Source: Vagococcus allomyrinae
GTDB lineage: Bacteria > Bacillota > Bacilli > Lactobacillales > Vagococcaceae
Assembly (NCBI RefSeq): GCF_017829975.1
Contig: NZ_JAEEGA010000010.1
Span: forward strand, 135,401 to 199,400
Length of the DNA stretch: 64,000 nucleotides
Direction of reading: 5' to 3'
Every line of letters starts with the position of its first letter. Positions within the stretch are counted from its first letter, which is position 1. A program made the translations under genes and the position numbers. Below the pieces are notes generated by a model. It searched no databases. It was not told the DNA's origin and worked only from the letters and a program-made list of their open reading frames with translations. This document shows, piece after piece, positions 1 through 9,694 of the stretch.

Positions 1-96
1 GACGCTATCTTAGGTGCGGGGAATGGTGTCATTAAAACCATTTCTCATGAGTGCCATATGAACAGTTGGCAGTGGATATTCACGTGTTGTTCATAG
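1..96 (+). CDS. lanA: Lantibiotic precursor, lacticin 481/nukacin group (5' end cut off by window)
   Basis: The first 31 codons are open and end in TAG at 94-96. They read as the end of a leader closing in ILGA, followed by a 25-residue core that contains TISHEC, MNSWQ and a terminal FTCCS. From memory, lacticin 481 and nukacin ISK-1 share this layout: leader cleavage after GG or GA, three Cys that close lanthionine rings with Ser/Thr, and one dehydrated Thr. Here the core begins GNGV, and QWIF replaces the QFVF of the known members, so it looks like a new variant. The start codon and most of the leader lie outside the window. A terminator follows at once. LanM and LanT downstream would modify and export the peptide. 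Confidence 0.9.
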   Translation, partial: DAILGAGNGVIKTISHECHMNSWQWIFTCCS

Positions 97-110
97 GATG
101 AATCAGGCGA

Positions 111-154
111 ACAGGGCAACAGTTTTCTTTAACCTCAGCTGTTGCCCTGTTTTA
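111..154 (+). terminator. Intrinsic terminator of lanA
   Basis: A perfect 12-bp stem (111-122 with 139-150) with a 16-nt loop is followed by TTTTAT. It lies 14 nt after the lanA stop and touches the stop codon of the convergent response-regulator gene. It would separate lanA transcription from the reverse-strand genes. Confidence 0.85.
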
Positions 155-895
155 TAGTATCCAGTTAAAATCTTTTAATTTTTCTTTAAGAGAACGATAC
201 TTTTCTTTAGAAATTTTGATTTTGGTCAGGTTGTCTTTTAAGACAATTTCATAGTATTTTTCATATTTATTATAATCAAGTCGCTTAATTTCTCTTAATG
301 GGATTAATAGGGTCCTACTTACTAAAGTGAAGCCATGGCTGTGAAGTTTTTTTTCTAACTCTTTTAAAGAGTTTCCACTGACTATGCTGTTGCCATTATC
401 TAAGTGAATTTCAATTTTTCGTACTTTTTTTTCAATAGAGGTAATGGAATTAATTTGAACAAGTTCAATAGAGGTGCCAACTTTGATTCCCATCCGCACA
501 TCATCATTGATAAAAGGATGTTCTTCTTCTATTTTATCCTTTAGACGAACGAGGGTTTTGTCTAATCGAGTTGGATTGATGGGTTTAGTAATGAAGTCAA
601 AAGGTGCTACTCTATATCCTTCTAATGCATATTCAGGTTGAGAAGTGATGAATATGATATTTACGTGTTTATCATAGCTTTTGATTGTTTCAGCCACTTC
701 TATTCCATTTTCATTCTTCAATTTGATATCCAAAAAAATTAAGTTAATCTCATTAGATTCGAGTGTTGCTTTTGATTCGAGAAAATTATTGAAAGTTCCA
801 ACGAGTGAGATAAAGGGGAAAAATGAAAGTTGTTGTACAAGTATTTCAATAAATTCTTTGTCATCATCAATAATTATGGTGCTGATTCTTTTCAT
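152..895 (-). CDS. LytTR-family response regulator
   Basis: The 247-residue protein has an N-terminal receiver domain (about 1-120) with the acidic pair in IIIDDDKEF, the phosphorylated Asp in FLDIKL, the switch Ser in FITSQ and the Lys in ITKPIN. A LytTR DNA-binding domain follows (about 135-240, with SRTLLIPLREIKRLDY). This is the AgrA/ComE layout that usually regulates peptide-induced systems. The gene lies 18 bp downstream of its kinase on the same strand, with GGAGG before the ATG. Its position between lanA and lanM suggests it controls the lantibiotic genes. No specific binding site was identified. Confidence 0.9.
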   Translation of the reverse strand: MKRISTIIIDDDKEFIEILVQQLSFFPFISLVGTFNNFLESKATLESNEINLIFLDIKLKNENGIEVAETIKSYDKHVNIIFITSQPEYALEGYRVAPFDFITKPINPTRLDKTLVRLKDKIEEEHPFINDDVRMGIKVGTSIELVQINSITSIEKKVRKIEIHLDNGNSIVSGNSLKELEKKLHSHGFTLVSRTLLIPLREIKRLDYNKYEKYYEIVLKDNLTKIKISKEKYRSLKEKLKDFNWIL

Positions 896-913
896 CTTTT
901 TTCCTCCAATGCC

Positions 914-2152
914 TTATTTTAACGGTAGTTCGATGGTGCAAATAACAGAATGATTGAGTTGGGTGAAGGTAATGAGTCCGTTGACCTCACTGACGATTTT
1001 ATGTGCAATGTATAAACCGTAACCATGTTCTTCCTTAGTTTCTTTTGATGTTTGATTTGGCTGAAACATAACTTTTTCTATTTCAGCATCGATTTCGCCA
1101 CTATTTTTAATAATAAAATAAAGTAAATACTTCTCTTTTTTTATGGTCAGTGATACTTCTTTTTCATTGGTATGTTTGGCAGCTTCAATTGCATTTGAAA
1201 GGATGTTTCCTAAAAGTCTATTTATCTGATACAAGGAAAGTGGGGCATCTTCAAATTTGGTCTCAATGTTGATAGAAAGTGTGACATGTTCTTTTTTAGC
1301 CTTTTTTTCATACTTGAAGAGCAGGGCACTAAATTCAGGTATTGAGGTAATCATCGCTTGATTAATAGTATCGTGCTCGTCAAGGAGAGCGTTAAGAAAG
1401 CTTTCTAATTCATCATAATTTTTGCTTAAAACAAGGTATTGTAGTGTGGTCAAGTTTGAATTGAAATCATGTTTTTGAGATTTTATTTCATTGACGTAAG
1501 AATATAAAAGTTTTTGTTGTTCCTGGTTTTGTTTGGCAATTTTGGCATCAATTTTCATTTTGTATAAACTGATAATTAAAATACAACTAATTATCCCGAT
1601 CAATAAGAAAATCCCAAGTAAATATAAAGGGGTTTGCTTGGACAAAACATTAATAAGTGGAATGTACAATTTCGAGAAAAAGGAGTAAAGAATGATGAGC
1701 AAACAAATTTCAATCAAAAAAATAATGTAAACATTATGTTCCTTTTTTTGAAAGATTGAAGGAGCTAAGTTTCTTCGTTTTAGGATTAATCGGATAAGAA
1801 ATGTCAAAGAATTACAAATAATAAACAACAAAATCCATGGAAGCGAAGAGTTAAGTAAAGTGTTTAGAGCTAACACATTCAAGAGATAAAAATACAAAAG
1901 TGCTATAAAAGAATAGAGAAGAAAGCCGCTAAAGTAATTAATAGCTAACGTCAAAGAATCTGTGAAGAATAGAAACACTAGACTTAATAAAAATATGGCT
2001 ATTTTGAACAATTCGTTGTCTGAAAACATAGATAGTGAAAATGCAAAGGCAAGGGCAACAGATATCTTCTTCTTTTCTGAAGAATATGGAAAGAAGAAGG
2101 CTCCTAAATTTAAAGAACTTATGAAGAAAAATATTGGATTTAAGTCATTCAA
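914..2152 (-). CDS. GHKL sensor histidine kinase (AgrC/ComD-like)
   Basis: The 412-residue protein has about six hydrophobic segments in residues 1-200, typical of peptide-sensing kinases. The phospho-acceptor region is KSQKHDFNSNLTTLQ, the N box is LLGNILSNAIEAA and the G box is EEHGYGLYIA. The start is supported by AGAAAGGAAGCGGG upstream of the ATG. It pairs with the downstream LytTR regulator. The signal could be the lantibiotic itself or a separate pheromone; no convincing pheromone gene was found next to it. The 247-bp divergent gap to lanM (2153-2399) should hold the promoters of both units. Confidence 0.9.
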   Translation of the reverse strand: MNDLNPIFFFISSLNLGAFFFPYSSEKKKISVALAFAFSLSMFSDNELFKIAIFLLSLVFLFFTDSLTLAINYFSGFLLYSFIALLYFYLLNVLALNTLLNSSLPWILLFIICNSLTFLIRLILKRRNLAPSIFQKKEHNVYIIFLIEICLLIILYSFFSKLYIPLINVLSKQTPLYLLGIFLLIGIISCILIISLYKMKIDAKIAKQNQEQQKLLYSYVNEIKSQKHDFNSNLTTLQYLVLSKNYDELESFLNALLDEHDTINQAMITSIPEFSALLFKYEKKAKKEHVTLSINIETKFEDAPLSLYQINRLLGNILSNAIEAAKHTNEKEVSLTIKKEKYLLYFIIKNSGEIDAEIEKVMFQPNQTSKETKEEHGYGLYIAHKIVSEVNGLITFTQLNHSVICTIELPLK

Positions 2153-2399
2153 TTTACCCGCTTCCTTTCTTTGAGACTCTATTTAAAGCCATAAACTAAG
2201 GATGACATCAGTTGTCTACGCGTTTTTTTTGAGCGCTTCTATCTCTTATCGATTGTTAGTGTTTTGCGCCAGAAGCTAGTGGAACGTAGATTCCTATTGG
2301 CTTATTAGTTAAGGATAGCACACTGAAAAATTAGTTTCAATCAATAACATTACAGGTGTTCTTATATTATTGATTTAGGTATCTAGGAAGGGGTGAAGT

Positions 2400-5171
2400 A
2401 TGAAAAATGTAACAGACTATCAATTTAATGAATTTTTGGAAGATGTTATTAAGAAATTGTCCATTCAACAGGATGATTTGCTAGATATCCTCTATTTGAA
2501 ATCTCTTATTCTTGATATTTGTGGAAAGGCACTAGTGTTAATGATTAATGAAAAAAGTCGGTTGGGAAAACTATCAGGACCAACACCAGAATCTCGATAT
2601 CTCTTTTTTGAGGAAAGATATTCTGGAAGTGGCAAGGCCTATGAAGAATTAATTGCCAAATATCCTGCAATTTACCAAGATTTGCAAGTTCAAGTGTCTG
2701 CTTATACGGACCTTGTCAAACAGATTAAAGGAGATTTTTATCGTGATCGTCAATTATTGCTAAAGCGAGGGATGATTCGTGATGAAGAGGAGAAGCTTCT
2801 TTTCTTGACTATAAAGGGAGATTTTCATAATGGCAAAGCAGTAGTTGAATTAACTACAAACTTGTCTAAATTAATTTATAAACCTAAAACAGTTAAAAAT
2901 GATCTCTTTTTTTATAAATTTTTGGGCTACTTAAAACTGCTAGGTAAAACCAATGATAGCGACTCAAGTGTTTTAAATTTTTACCCTCTTAAAATTTTGG
3001 ACCAGGGATCATATGGGTGGGTGGATTTTTTGGAACAATCCGCTGTCTCTTCACAGGAGGAAGTACGGCGCTATTATCAAAGAGTTGGGTATTTGTTGTC
3101 AATTGCCTATGTGATAAATTTAACAGATATTCATTTTGAAAATGTTGTTTGCCAGGGAGAGTATCCGAATATTGTTGATTTAGAGACATTGTTTAGTGTG
3201 TCAATGTTTGAAATGACGCCTAAAAATGAAGCGAGTGATGCTATTCAATCTAAAGTGAGCCACTCTGTTTATGCAACAGGTATGCTGCCTGTATTAGGAA
3301 ATGAAAACCAATTTGGTGGGGATACAAGTGGCATTTTGGGAGGAAGCTTTACTCGAGAAGAAAGGGTTATTGTTAACCCATTTAGAGATGATATTCAATT
3401 TAAGAAGGAAATAGTTCATCAGAGATTCAACGGACATATTCCGTTTATTATCAGGAATAATCAAAAAGAATATTGCGATCCTTACTGTTATGTTAATGAT
3501 ATAGACGATGGCTTTTCATTTGGTTATAAGTTGATGCTAACTAATAAAGAGGATTTAAAGTCTTTCGTTGAATCAGAAAGTGCCTCCGTGTTTACTCGCA
3601 TATTGCTCAGAAATACGATGGAGTATTCAGCGTTAATTCAAGCAGCTAAGTCCCCAGTTTACGCTGGAAAACGAAAAATGATTTTTGAGAAAATCAGGAC
3701 ATTTGATAAGGGATTAGCGCCAGCTGTTATTGATGCAGAAATCAATCAATTAGATGCCTTGTCCATTCCTTTTTTTATGTGTCAGTTTGATTCGGAAAAT
3801 GTCACGGATTTAAAGCAACAATTTGTGTGTAAATTACCAATCAGTCCTTTCAAACAGTTTCTCAAAAAGTTCGAAAGCTGTCATTTAGATGATTTAGCTC
3901 AACAAATTAAATGGATTAATTTTTCAATTGAGAGTCAAGAAAAATTATTTAAAGATGGACAAGATTTCTCACAGTATCACGTTTCAACTGGTGCTTTCAC
4001 GGATCTGGATAATGGTATTAAAATGTTGGTTGAAATTATTGAAACGAATGCATGTATAGGTGAGGGAGATCATTCAATTAATTGGATGAACTTAGGAGTA
4101 TCAGCGAATGATCAAATTGTCTTTGAAAGTTTAGAGAATGACATTTACAAAGGTCTTTCAGGTATTGGTACGGCTTTACTTGAATACTACGAGTTTGCAC
4201 CAAATCAGAATACGAGAGAGCGATTGAAGCTGATCTATCTTAGTGTGAAAAAAGAATTTATTAAAAAACTTTATGAAAATTCTACTGCAGATTATTCATT
4301 TTATAATGGATTACTAGGAGAATTAGCTTTCTTACAGGAGTATGAAAAAATCTTTCAATTATCTGAATTAAATGCTTCCATATACCTTAAAGACATTGTG
4401 CGAAAGGCTATAAAACGGCCATCTGAATTAAATGATGTTTTGGCTGGTGAAGCGGGAATGATTATTTATTTATCTGGACTGGCCGACAAAACTTCTTATG
4501 TAAAGGAGATTAGGCAGTTAGGGAAAAGGCTTCTAAACTCGTTAAATTTAGGGCAAAAGATCGCTAGTTATGCTCATGGGAACAGCGGATTAATGACAGC
4601 TTTAGTGTGTGTGTACCAACTGTCCAATGATCAACAATTCTTGAACTCTTTTCTGGCACTTTGGGAAAACGAACGGGCATTAAAAATTGCTAGAGGATGG
4701 AAAGATTATCGCAAACAGAAAAATGATTATTCAGCTTACTGGTGTCATGGAGCAACTGGACAGGCACTAGCAAGAATGATGTGGTTAAGTATGGATAATC
4801 AAGATAAATTCTTAAAGGAGCAGCAGCGCATTCAACTAATTGATGAGTTAAATGAGTTAATTGATATTGTGCTTTGGGAGGGAATGACTGAAAATAATTT
4901 TTGTCTATGTCACGGAATTGCTGGAAATATAATGATAGCAAACTTCTATCAAGTTAACTTTGAAAAAGAAAACAAGGTTTTACAAGCAAAAATTGCTAAA
5001 AATACTTATTCCATTTGTAAATATGGATTGACTGAAGGCTGGATTTGCGGTCTTGGTAGCGAGTTCTATTCATATGGGATGATGACAGGGATTTCGGGAA
5101 TTCTTTACGCATTGATTAGGTATAAAAAAGGAAAAAGCGATTTAGGCATTTTATTGCCTAGTATGATATGA
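2400..5171 (+). CDS. lanM: Class II lanthipeptide synthetase LanM
   Basis: At 923 residues this has the usual LanM length. The N-terminal half is a DUF4135 dehydratase domain, with the conserved stretch TDIHFENVV and IVDLETLF near residues 240-265. It phosphorylates and eliminates Ser/Thr of the precursor. The C-terminal half is LanC-like, with zinc ligands in YWCHG (about 782-783) and CLCHG (about 837-838) plus SYAHGNSG; it closes the thioether rings. A GGAAGGGGTG ribosome site precedes the ATG. LanT starts 16 bp downstream. Its substrate should be the lanA peptide at the left edge, although the two are separated by a reverse-strand two-component system. Confidence 0.95.
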   Translation: MKNVTDYQFNEFLEDVIKKLSIQQDDLLDILYLKSLILDICGKALVLMINEKSRLGKLSGPTPESRYLFFEERYSGSGKAYEELIAKYPAIYQDLQVQVSAYTDLVKQIKGDFYRDRQLLLKRGMIRDEEEKLLFLTIKGDFHNGKAVVELTTNLSKLIYKPKTVKNDLFFYKFLGYLKLLGKTNDSDSSVLNFYPLKILDQGSYGWVDFLEQSAVSSQEEVRRYYQRVGYLLSIAYVINLTDIHFENVVCQGEYPNIVDLETLFSVSMFEMTPKNEASDAIQSKVSHSVYATGMLPVLGNENQFGGDTSGILGGSFTREERVIVNPFRDDIQFKKEIVHQRFNGHIPFIIRNNQKEYCDPYCYVNDIDDGFSFGYKLMLTNKEDLKSFVESESASVFTRILLRNTMEYSALIQAAKSPVYAGKRKMIFEKIRTFDKGLAPAVIDAEINQLDALSIPFFMCQFDSENVTDLKQQFVCKLPISPFKQFLKKFESCHLDDLAQQIKWINFSIESQEKLFKDGQDFSQYHVSTGAFTDLDNGIKMLVEIIETNACIGEGDHSINWMNLGVSANDQIVFESLENDIYKGLSGIGTALLEYYEFAPNQNTRERLKLIYLSVKKEFIKKLYENSTADYSFYNGLLGELAFLQEYEKIFQLSELNASIYLKDIVRKAIKRPSELNDVLAGEAGMIIYLSGLADKTSYVKEIRQLGKRLLNSLNLGQKIASYAHGNSGLMTALVCVYQLSNDQQFLNSFLALWENERALKIARGWKDYRKQKNDYSAYWCHGATGQALARMMWLSMDNQDKFLKEQQRIQLIDELNELIDIVLWEGMTENNFCLCHGIAGNIMIANFYQVNFEKENKVLQAKIAKNTYSICKYGLTEGWICGLGSEFYSYGMMTGISGILYALIRYKKGKSDLGILLPSMI

Positions 5172-5187
5172 GTGGAGGTGTAGGGGA

Positions 5188-7269
5188 ATGAAGGTTGTTC
5201 TTCAAGATGGTGAGCAGGATTGTCTATTAGCCTGCTATTCAATGATTTTGAGTTATTATGGCAAAAATATCTCTTTACATGAATTGTATGATAGAGAAAT
5301 GATCCCACCAGATGGTTTATCAGTAGGGTATTTAAACAAATTGAATCGTCAAAATGGTATGAAAATGAAGGGGTACAAAACAAAAAAAGAAACGGTTGAC
5401 GTTGATGTGCTAAAAGAGCTAAAAATGCCAGTGATTATTCAATGGAATAACGACCATTTTGTTGTAGTTAAAAAAATATCCCGAAAAAAAATAACCATCA
5501 TTGATCCAGCAGTTGGAAAAATCGGAACGACATTTCAGTTGTTTTCGGATAAATTTTCCGGTTATATTATTTCTCTATCACCGACTCAAGATTTTATTAA
5601 AGGGAACGCCGAATCGAAAATAGCCCAGGCGCTGACTAAAACCTTTCTGAACAGAAACACATCGCGTTATATTGTATCAATTGTGATAGCGCAGCTAGTG
5701 GCGTTGATATTTTCAGTGATGATACGAGATACATTGGCTCAGAGGTATTCCTTTTTGTTTTCACTCGGGATAATTGGGTGTTTGGTATTTTTTCAAGTAC
5801 TGGCTTTTATTACGAAGCAAGTCGCACAAGAAAAAGCGAATGTTCTGTATGAAAAGGAGATCACTGCGACTATTTTCAAAGGTATCTTTAGTCGTCCAAT
5901 ACTCTATTTTAGAAATAATACGGTGGGAACAATCATTGAAAAAATTAATTTGAAAACAGGGATTCGCGATAATATTTTACTTCAAATTTTACCAGCTATT
6001 TTAAATTTTTTATCGGTATTTTTGTTGATTATTTACTTGGGTTTTGTGTCATTGGATTTGACTGGATTGTTAATTTTTATGTCATTACTTTATCTTTTAA
6101 TTAGTAGTTTCTTATTTTTAAAGAAGAACCAGGCCAATATAGAATATATGCAAAAGACAATTGAGTTTACCTCAATTGCGCAAGAAGATTTAAGTCAAAT
6201 GGATCAGATTAAGGCACAATCTAAGGAAGATGAGACAAACAAAAATTGGGTTCTAAAAAGCCAACAAACGTTGAACTCGTATAACACAATTTTAAGAATA
6301 GATGGGATAGCTAATACTTTTAGTCAGACCTTTAACTATATTAGTGTGATTTTTTTGATCATGATTGGTGTTTACTTTAGTAAAAGCGGGCTCATTACAA
6401 TTGCTGATTTAATTCTTTTTCAATCAGGCGTTTCGTTGTTTATTTCAGCAGTGTCCCAGGTCCAAGTTGCAGTTTTTGAGGTATCTAAATTATCAATTTA
6501 TGGGGAAAAAATAAATGATCTCCTAATTCAAGTTCCCAAAAGAAGTGAAAAAATTGATGCTAAATCGAAGTACGCTTTATCACTTAAAAATGTCTCATAC
6601 ACGTATGATTCCATTGAAAATATTTTTGAAAACATCAATATAGATATTTTCAAAGGTGAGAAAGTGGCCATTGTGGGTGAGTCTGGAGCAGGTAAAAGCA
6701 CCTTACAAAATATTCTGTTAGGGTTATATTCTTATGAAGGGGAAATCGTGTATGGGTATGAGAACTTTAGAGATCAGGTTGGAGTTGTTTTACAGAGTAT
6801 GAGTTTACGAAAAGGAACAGTTTTAGAAAATTTGGTTAATCAGGAAGTGGCCATCAAAGCCGATGAAATCCAACAGGTTTTAACTGATGTTAATATTATT
6901 GAGTTAGTTGATTCGCTACCAAAGAAGATTTATTCACAAGTCTTCCAAAATGGGAAAAATGTTTCTGGCGGACAAATGCAGCGATTGCTTATTGCCAAAT
7001 CATTGTTAAATAGTAATAAACTGGTATTTTGGGATGAGGCATTTAGTAGTCTGGATAATAAGAATAGGCTCAATATTTATACTAATGTCCTTCAAAATAG
7101 TTATTATGCCAATCGTACGATCATATTAGTAAGCCATCATTTAGACGTGCTGGATTTTGTTGATCGAGTGATTTTTGTTCAAGGTGGGAAGGTGGAGATT
7201 GATACACACTTAAATTTATATGCTAAATGTGAAAAATATCGAGAGTTTTTAAGATTATCAGAGGATTGA
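5188..7269 (+). CDS. lanT: Lantibiotic-processing ABC transporter with C39 peptidase
   Basis: The 693-residue protein combines three domains. The C39 cysteine protease (1-150) has Cys12 in GEQDCLLAC, a His in NNDHFVVV and an Asp in IIDPAVG. A six-helix transporter domain follows (about 155-430). The nucleotide-binding domain has Walker A GESGAGKST near residue 497, the signature VSGGQMQR and Walker B LVFWDEA. It cuts the leader after the GA/GG site and exports the mature lantibiotic. GGAGG precedes the ATG. It is the third member of the lanA-M-T set. Confidence 0.95.
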   Translation: MKVVLQDGEQDCLLACYSMILSYYGKNISLHELYDREMIPPDGLSVGYLNKLNRQNGMKMKGYKTKKETVDVDVLKELKMPVIIQWNNDHFVVVKKISRKKITIIDPAVGKIGTTFQLFSDKFSGYIISLSPTQDFIKGNAESKIAQALTKTFLNRNTSRYIVSIVIAQLVALIFSVMIRDTLAQRYSFLFSLGIIGCLVFFQVLAFITKQVAQEKANVLYEKEITATIFKGIFSRPILYFRNNTVGTIIEKINLKTGIRDNILLQILPAILNFLSVFLLIIYLGFVSLDLTGLLIFMSLLYLLISSFLFLKKNQANIEYMQKTIEFTSIAQEDLSQMDQIKAQSKEDETNKNWVLKSQQTLNSYNTILRIDGIANTFSQTFNYISVIFLIMIGVYFSKSGLITIADLILFQSGVSLFISAVSQVQVAVFEVSKLSIYGEKINDLLIQVPKRSEKIDAKSKYALSLKNVSYTYDSIENIFENINIDIFKGEKVAIVGESGAGKSTLQNILLGLYSYEGEIVYGYENFRDQVGVVLQSMSLRKGTVLENLVNQEVAIKADEIQQVLTDVNIIELVDSLPKKIYSQVFQNGKNVSGGQMQRLLIAKSLLNSNKLVFWDEAFSSLDNKNRLNIYTNVLQNSYYANRTIILVSHHLDVLDFVDRVIFVQGGKVEIDTHLNLYAKCEKYREFLRLSED

Positions 7270-7289
7270 GACAGAGATGAGGAACAGTG

Positions 7290-8207
7290 ATGAGTAGAAC
7301 GATCGTGTTACAGACGAAGAGCTTAAGTAAAAAGTTTTCTGATTTTTATTCAGTAAGTGATCTTTCCATTTCAGTAAAAGAACGAGAAATTTATGGGTTT
7401 TTAGGGCCAAATGGTGCCGGGAAAAGCACGACAATGAAAATGATCTTAGGCTTATTAAGACCAAGTACAGGGAAGGTTCAATTATTTAATCAAGAGCTGA
7501 GTGGAAATAAGCAGGAAATTCTGAAAGATATAGGGTCACTAATTGAAGAACCTTCTTATTATGCTAATTTAACGGGCTTGGAAAATCTTCAAATTATGCA
7601 ACGGTTATTAGGACTTCCAGAGAAAAATGTTAGAGAGTCATTAAGGATTGTTCGATTGACAGAGCATCAAAATAAATTGGTTAAAAATTATTCATTGGGA
7701 ATGAAGCAACGGTTGGGGATCGCATTGGCGATTGTCAAATTTCCCAAGCTACTGATATTAGATGAACCAACAAATGGCTTAGATCCAGCTGGAATTCAAG
7801 AGATTAGAGAACTAATCAAATCTTTTCCTAAAGAATATGGCATGACTGTTTTGATATCTAGCCATCTGCTCTCAGAGGTAGAGCAAATGGCGACAACTGT
7901 TGGGATTATTAATCACGGAACATTACTGTTTCAAGGGGCTTTAGCGGAACTAGAAGAAGCCTCTCGAATAGAGGTTCAGACCAATCAAGATGCCAGGGCT
8001 ATTAGGTTATTAGAACAGCACGGATTTAGTTTATTTGATAATCAGTCAAATAAAATTCAATTAATCGATGATCACAAGGAAAAGGTAGCAAATGCTGTTG
8101 AGTTATTGGTTGAAAATAAGGTGAGAATTTACCAAGTGACACCGGTAAGAAAATCATTGGAACAGGTGTTTTTAGAAATGACAAGTGGGAATCAGGGGGG
8201 ATTATAG
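7290..8207 (+). CDS. lanF: Lantibiotic immunity ABC transporter, ATP-binding subunit LanF
   Basis: About 305 residues with Walker A GPNGAGKST near residue 40, Q-loop region, signature YSLGMKQRLG and Walker B LLILDEPTNGLDP, then a C-terminal extension typical of the BcrA/LanF group. It powers removal of the lantibiotic from the producer's membrane, with LanE and LanG as permeases. GTG at 7287 and ATG at 7290 are both possible starts. The stop codon overlaps the GTG start of lanE by one base, indicating translational coupling. Confidence 0.9.
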   Translation: MSRTIVLQTKSLSKKFSDFYSVSDLSISVKEREIYGFLGPNGAGKSTTMKMILGLLRPSTGKVQLFNQELSGNKQEILKDIGSLIEEPSYYANLTGLENLQIMQRLLGLPEKNVRESLRIVRLTEHQNKLVKNYSLGMKQRLGIALAIVKFPKLLILDEPTNGLDPAGIQEIRELIKSFPKEYGMTVLISSHLLSEVEQMATTVGIINHGTLLFQGALAELEEASRIEVQTNQDARAIRLLEQHGFSLFDNQSNKIQLIDDHKEKVANAVELLVENKVRIYQVTPVRKSLEQVFLEMTSGNQGGL

Positions 8208-8959
8208 TGCAAACATTGATTTCGTTAGAATTATTGAAATTGAAAAGACGTCACTTTTTCTTGCCAATTTGTTTGTTTCTAGGCGTAGGTCTAGTATGGT
8301 GTACGATCATTGCAATAAAAGAATTTAACTTTAATGAGAGCTATCGAAATGTGTTGGTTCTTATTAATGATTTAGTCATCATCAATAGCATGATCTTTCC
8401 ATTGCTAATTGGTGTGATGTGTTCACGTTTAATTGACATTGAGCATCAAGGCAAAATGTTCCGTTTACTACAAACTAACAATCAAAGTATCGAAACTCTT
8501 TTTTTAGCTAAAAGTTTGGTTGGGATGTTGATCATTGTCGTTTTGGGCATTGTTCAGGTTTTGTATTTAATAGGACTTTCGATCGCTAATCGTCTCTCTT
8601 TTGAGTGGGGGCCAGTGTTGCTATTTCTTTTAAGTTATTTGGTAGCTAGTATTTTTCTCGTAATGTTACATTTAGCTATCTCCTTGTTTATTGAAAAACA
8701 GTCTATTGGGATCATTTTAGCCTTAGGAGCGAGTTTTATTGGCTTAGTGTCAGGAGGGATGTTACCAAAAGTTCTTCAATTATTTTTACCTTGGCAATAC
8801 TATGCGTTGTTAAATCCTGTTAGCAGAACGATTGTAAACAATGGCTATGTCTATTCAAATAATTCACAGTATTCATTTTTAATGGTGGTAATCGTTCTCT
8901 TAGTCATTGGAGAAATGGTGCTTATTAGAAAAAAAGCGAAGGTGATGGAATTTTGTTAA
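8207..8959 (+). CDS. lanE: Lantibiotic immunity ABC permease LanE
   Basis: The 250-residue protein has about six hydrophobic segments, beginning with FFLPICLFLGVGLVWC, and the short EL-KLKRR start seen in ABC-2 type lantibiotic immunity permeases. It begins with GTG, preceded by AGGGGGG within the end of lanF. It overlaps lanG by 7 bp, so F, E and G are one translationally coupled unit. The permease label is firm. The assignment as E rather than G follows the conventional gene order only. Confidence 0.85.
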   Translation: MQTLISLELLKLKRRHFFLPICLFLGVGLVWCTIIAIKEFNFNESYRNVLVLINDLVIINSMIFPLLIGVMCSRLIDIEHQGKMFRLLQTNNQSIETLFLAKSLVGMLIIVVLGIVQVLYLIGLSIANRLSFEWGPVLLFLLSYLVASIFLVMLHLAISLFIEKQSIGIILALGASFIGLVSGGMLPKVLQLFLPWQYYALLNPVSRTIVNNGYVYSNNSQYSFLMVVIVLLVIGEMVLIRKKAKVMEFC

Positions 8960-9693
8960 AAGAATTGATTATAACGGAGCTAATAAAATTACGAAAAAGC
9001 TATTTTGTGTTTTTTCTACTGGGATTCAATATTCTAAGTGTGTTAATAGGATCAGTTATCTTTTCTGCTAATCGAGAGGTTTTCCAAAACGATGGTAATC
9101 AAAGCCTAGTATTATGGGGGCAAAGTTCATTGTATTCCTCTCAGCTCTTTTTTCCAATTTTAATCGGGGTCCTTTGCGCGGTCAGTTGGCAATTTGAAGA
9201 AAAAGGTAGAAACTGGCAAAGAATATCGATTATACCAGTCAAGAAAAGGATGTTGGTCATGGCAAAGTTCTTCAGCATTCAACTGTTTACTGGAATAAAT
9301 CAAATGATATTCTTGATAATCTTTACTTTATCTGCATGGGTCTTGAAAGTACCAGCGATTCAATTTTGGCACTTTGCTTTATGGAGCATTCTTGGATGGA
9401 TTGGCACGTTTTCGGTGACGGCCATTCAGTTGCTTTTCTCTATCCAATTTAGACAGTTTACTTTTCCGATATTGTTGTCAGCGGCAGGTGCTATTTTAGG
9501 GTTAATGACTCTTTTTATAGGTGATTTCTTATTTCAACTGTTTCCTTACAGTCAAATTGCAGTTGGGATGCGTGCAAGAACTTTAACTGTCTTTCAAGGG
9601 CAAGAATTTTTAATGTTTTGCGTAGTAACAGTTTTTTATTCGGCAATTGCCTTATTTTTAAGTATAAATGTCTTAAATAACAGGGAGGATTAG
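8953..9693 (+). CDS. lanG: Lantibiotic immunity ABC permease LanG
   Basis: 246 residues with about six membrane segments, from YFVFFLLGFNILSVLIG through AIALFLSINVL, in the ABC-2 permease style. The likely start is TTG at 8953, inside the end of lanE, with AAGGTGATGG upstream. It forms the immunity exporter with LanF and LanE. The next gene starts 2 bp after its stop. Confidence 0.85.
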   Translation: MLKELIITELIKLRKSYFVFFLLGFNILSVLIGSVIFSANREVFQNDGNQSLVLWGQSSLYSSQLFFPILIGVLCAVSWQFEEKGRNWQRISIIPVKKRMLVMAKFFSIQLFTGINQMIFLIIFTLSAWVLKVPAIQFWHFALWSILGWIGTFSVTAIQLLFSIQFRQFTFPILLSAAGAILGLMTLFIGDFLFQLFPYSQIAVGMRARTLTVFQGQEFLMFCVVTVFYSAIALFLSINVLNNRED

Positions 9694-9694
9694 T

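Noticed and set aside
2202-2279. 25-codon frame (starts MTSVVYAFFLSAS) between the kinase and lanM, considered as a pheromone or second precursor
   Set aside because: The ribosome site is poor, it lacks a double-glycine leader and a lantibiotic core, and it lies in the likely promoter region.
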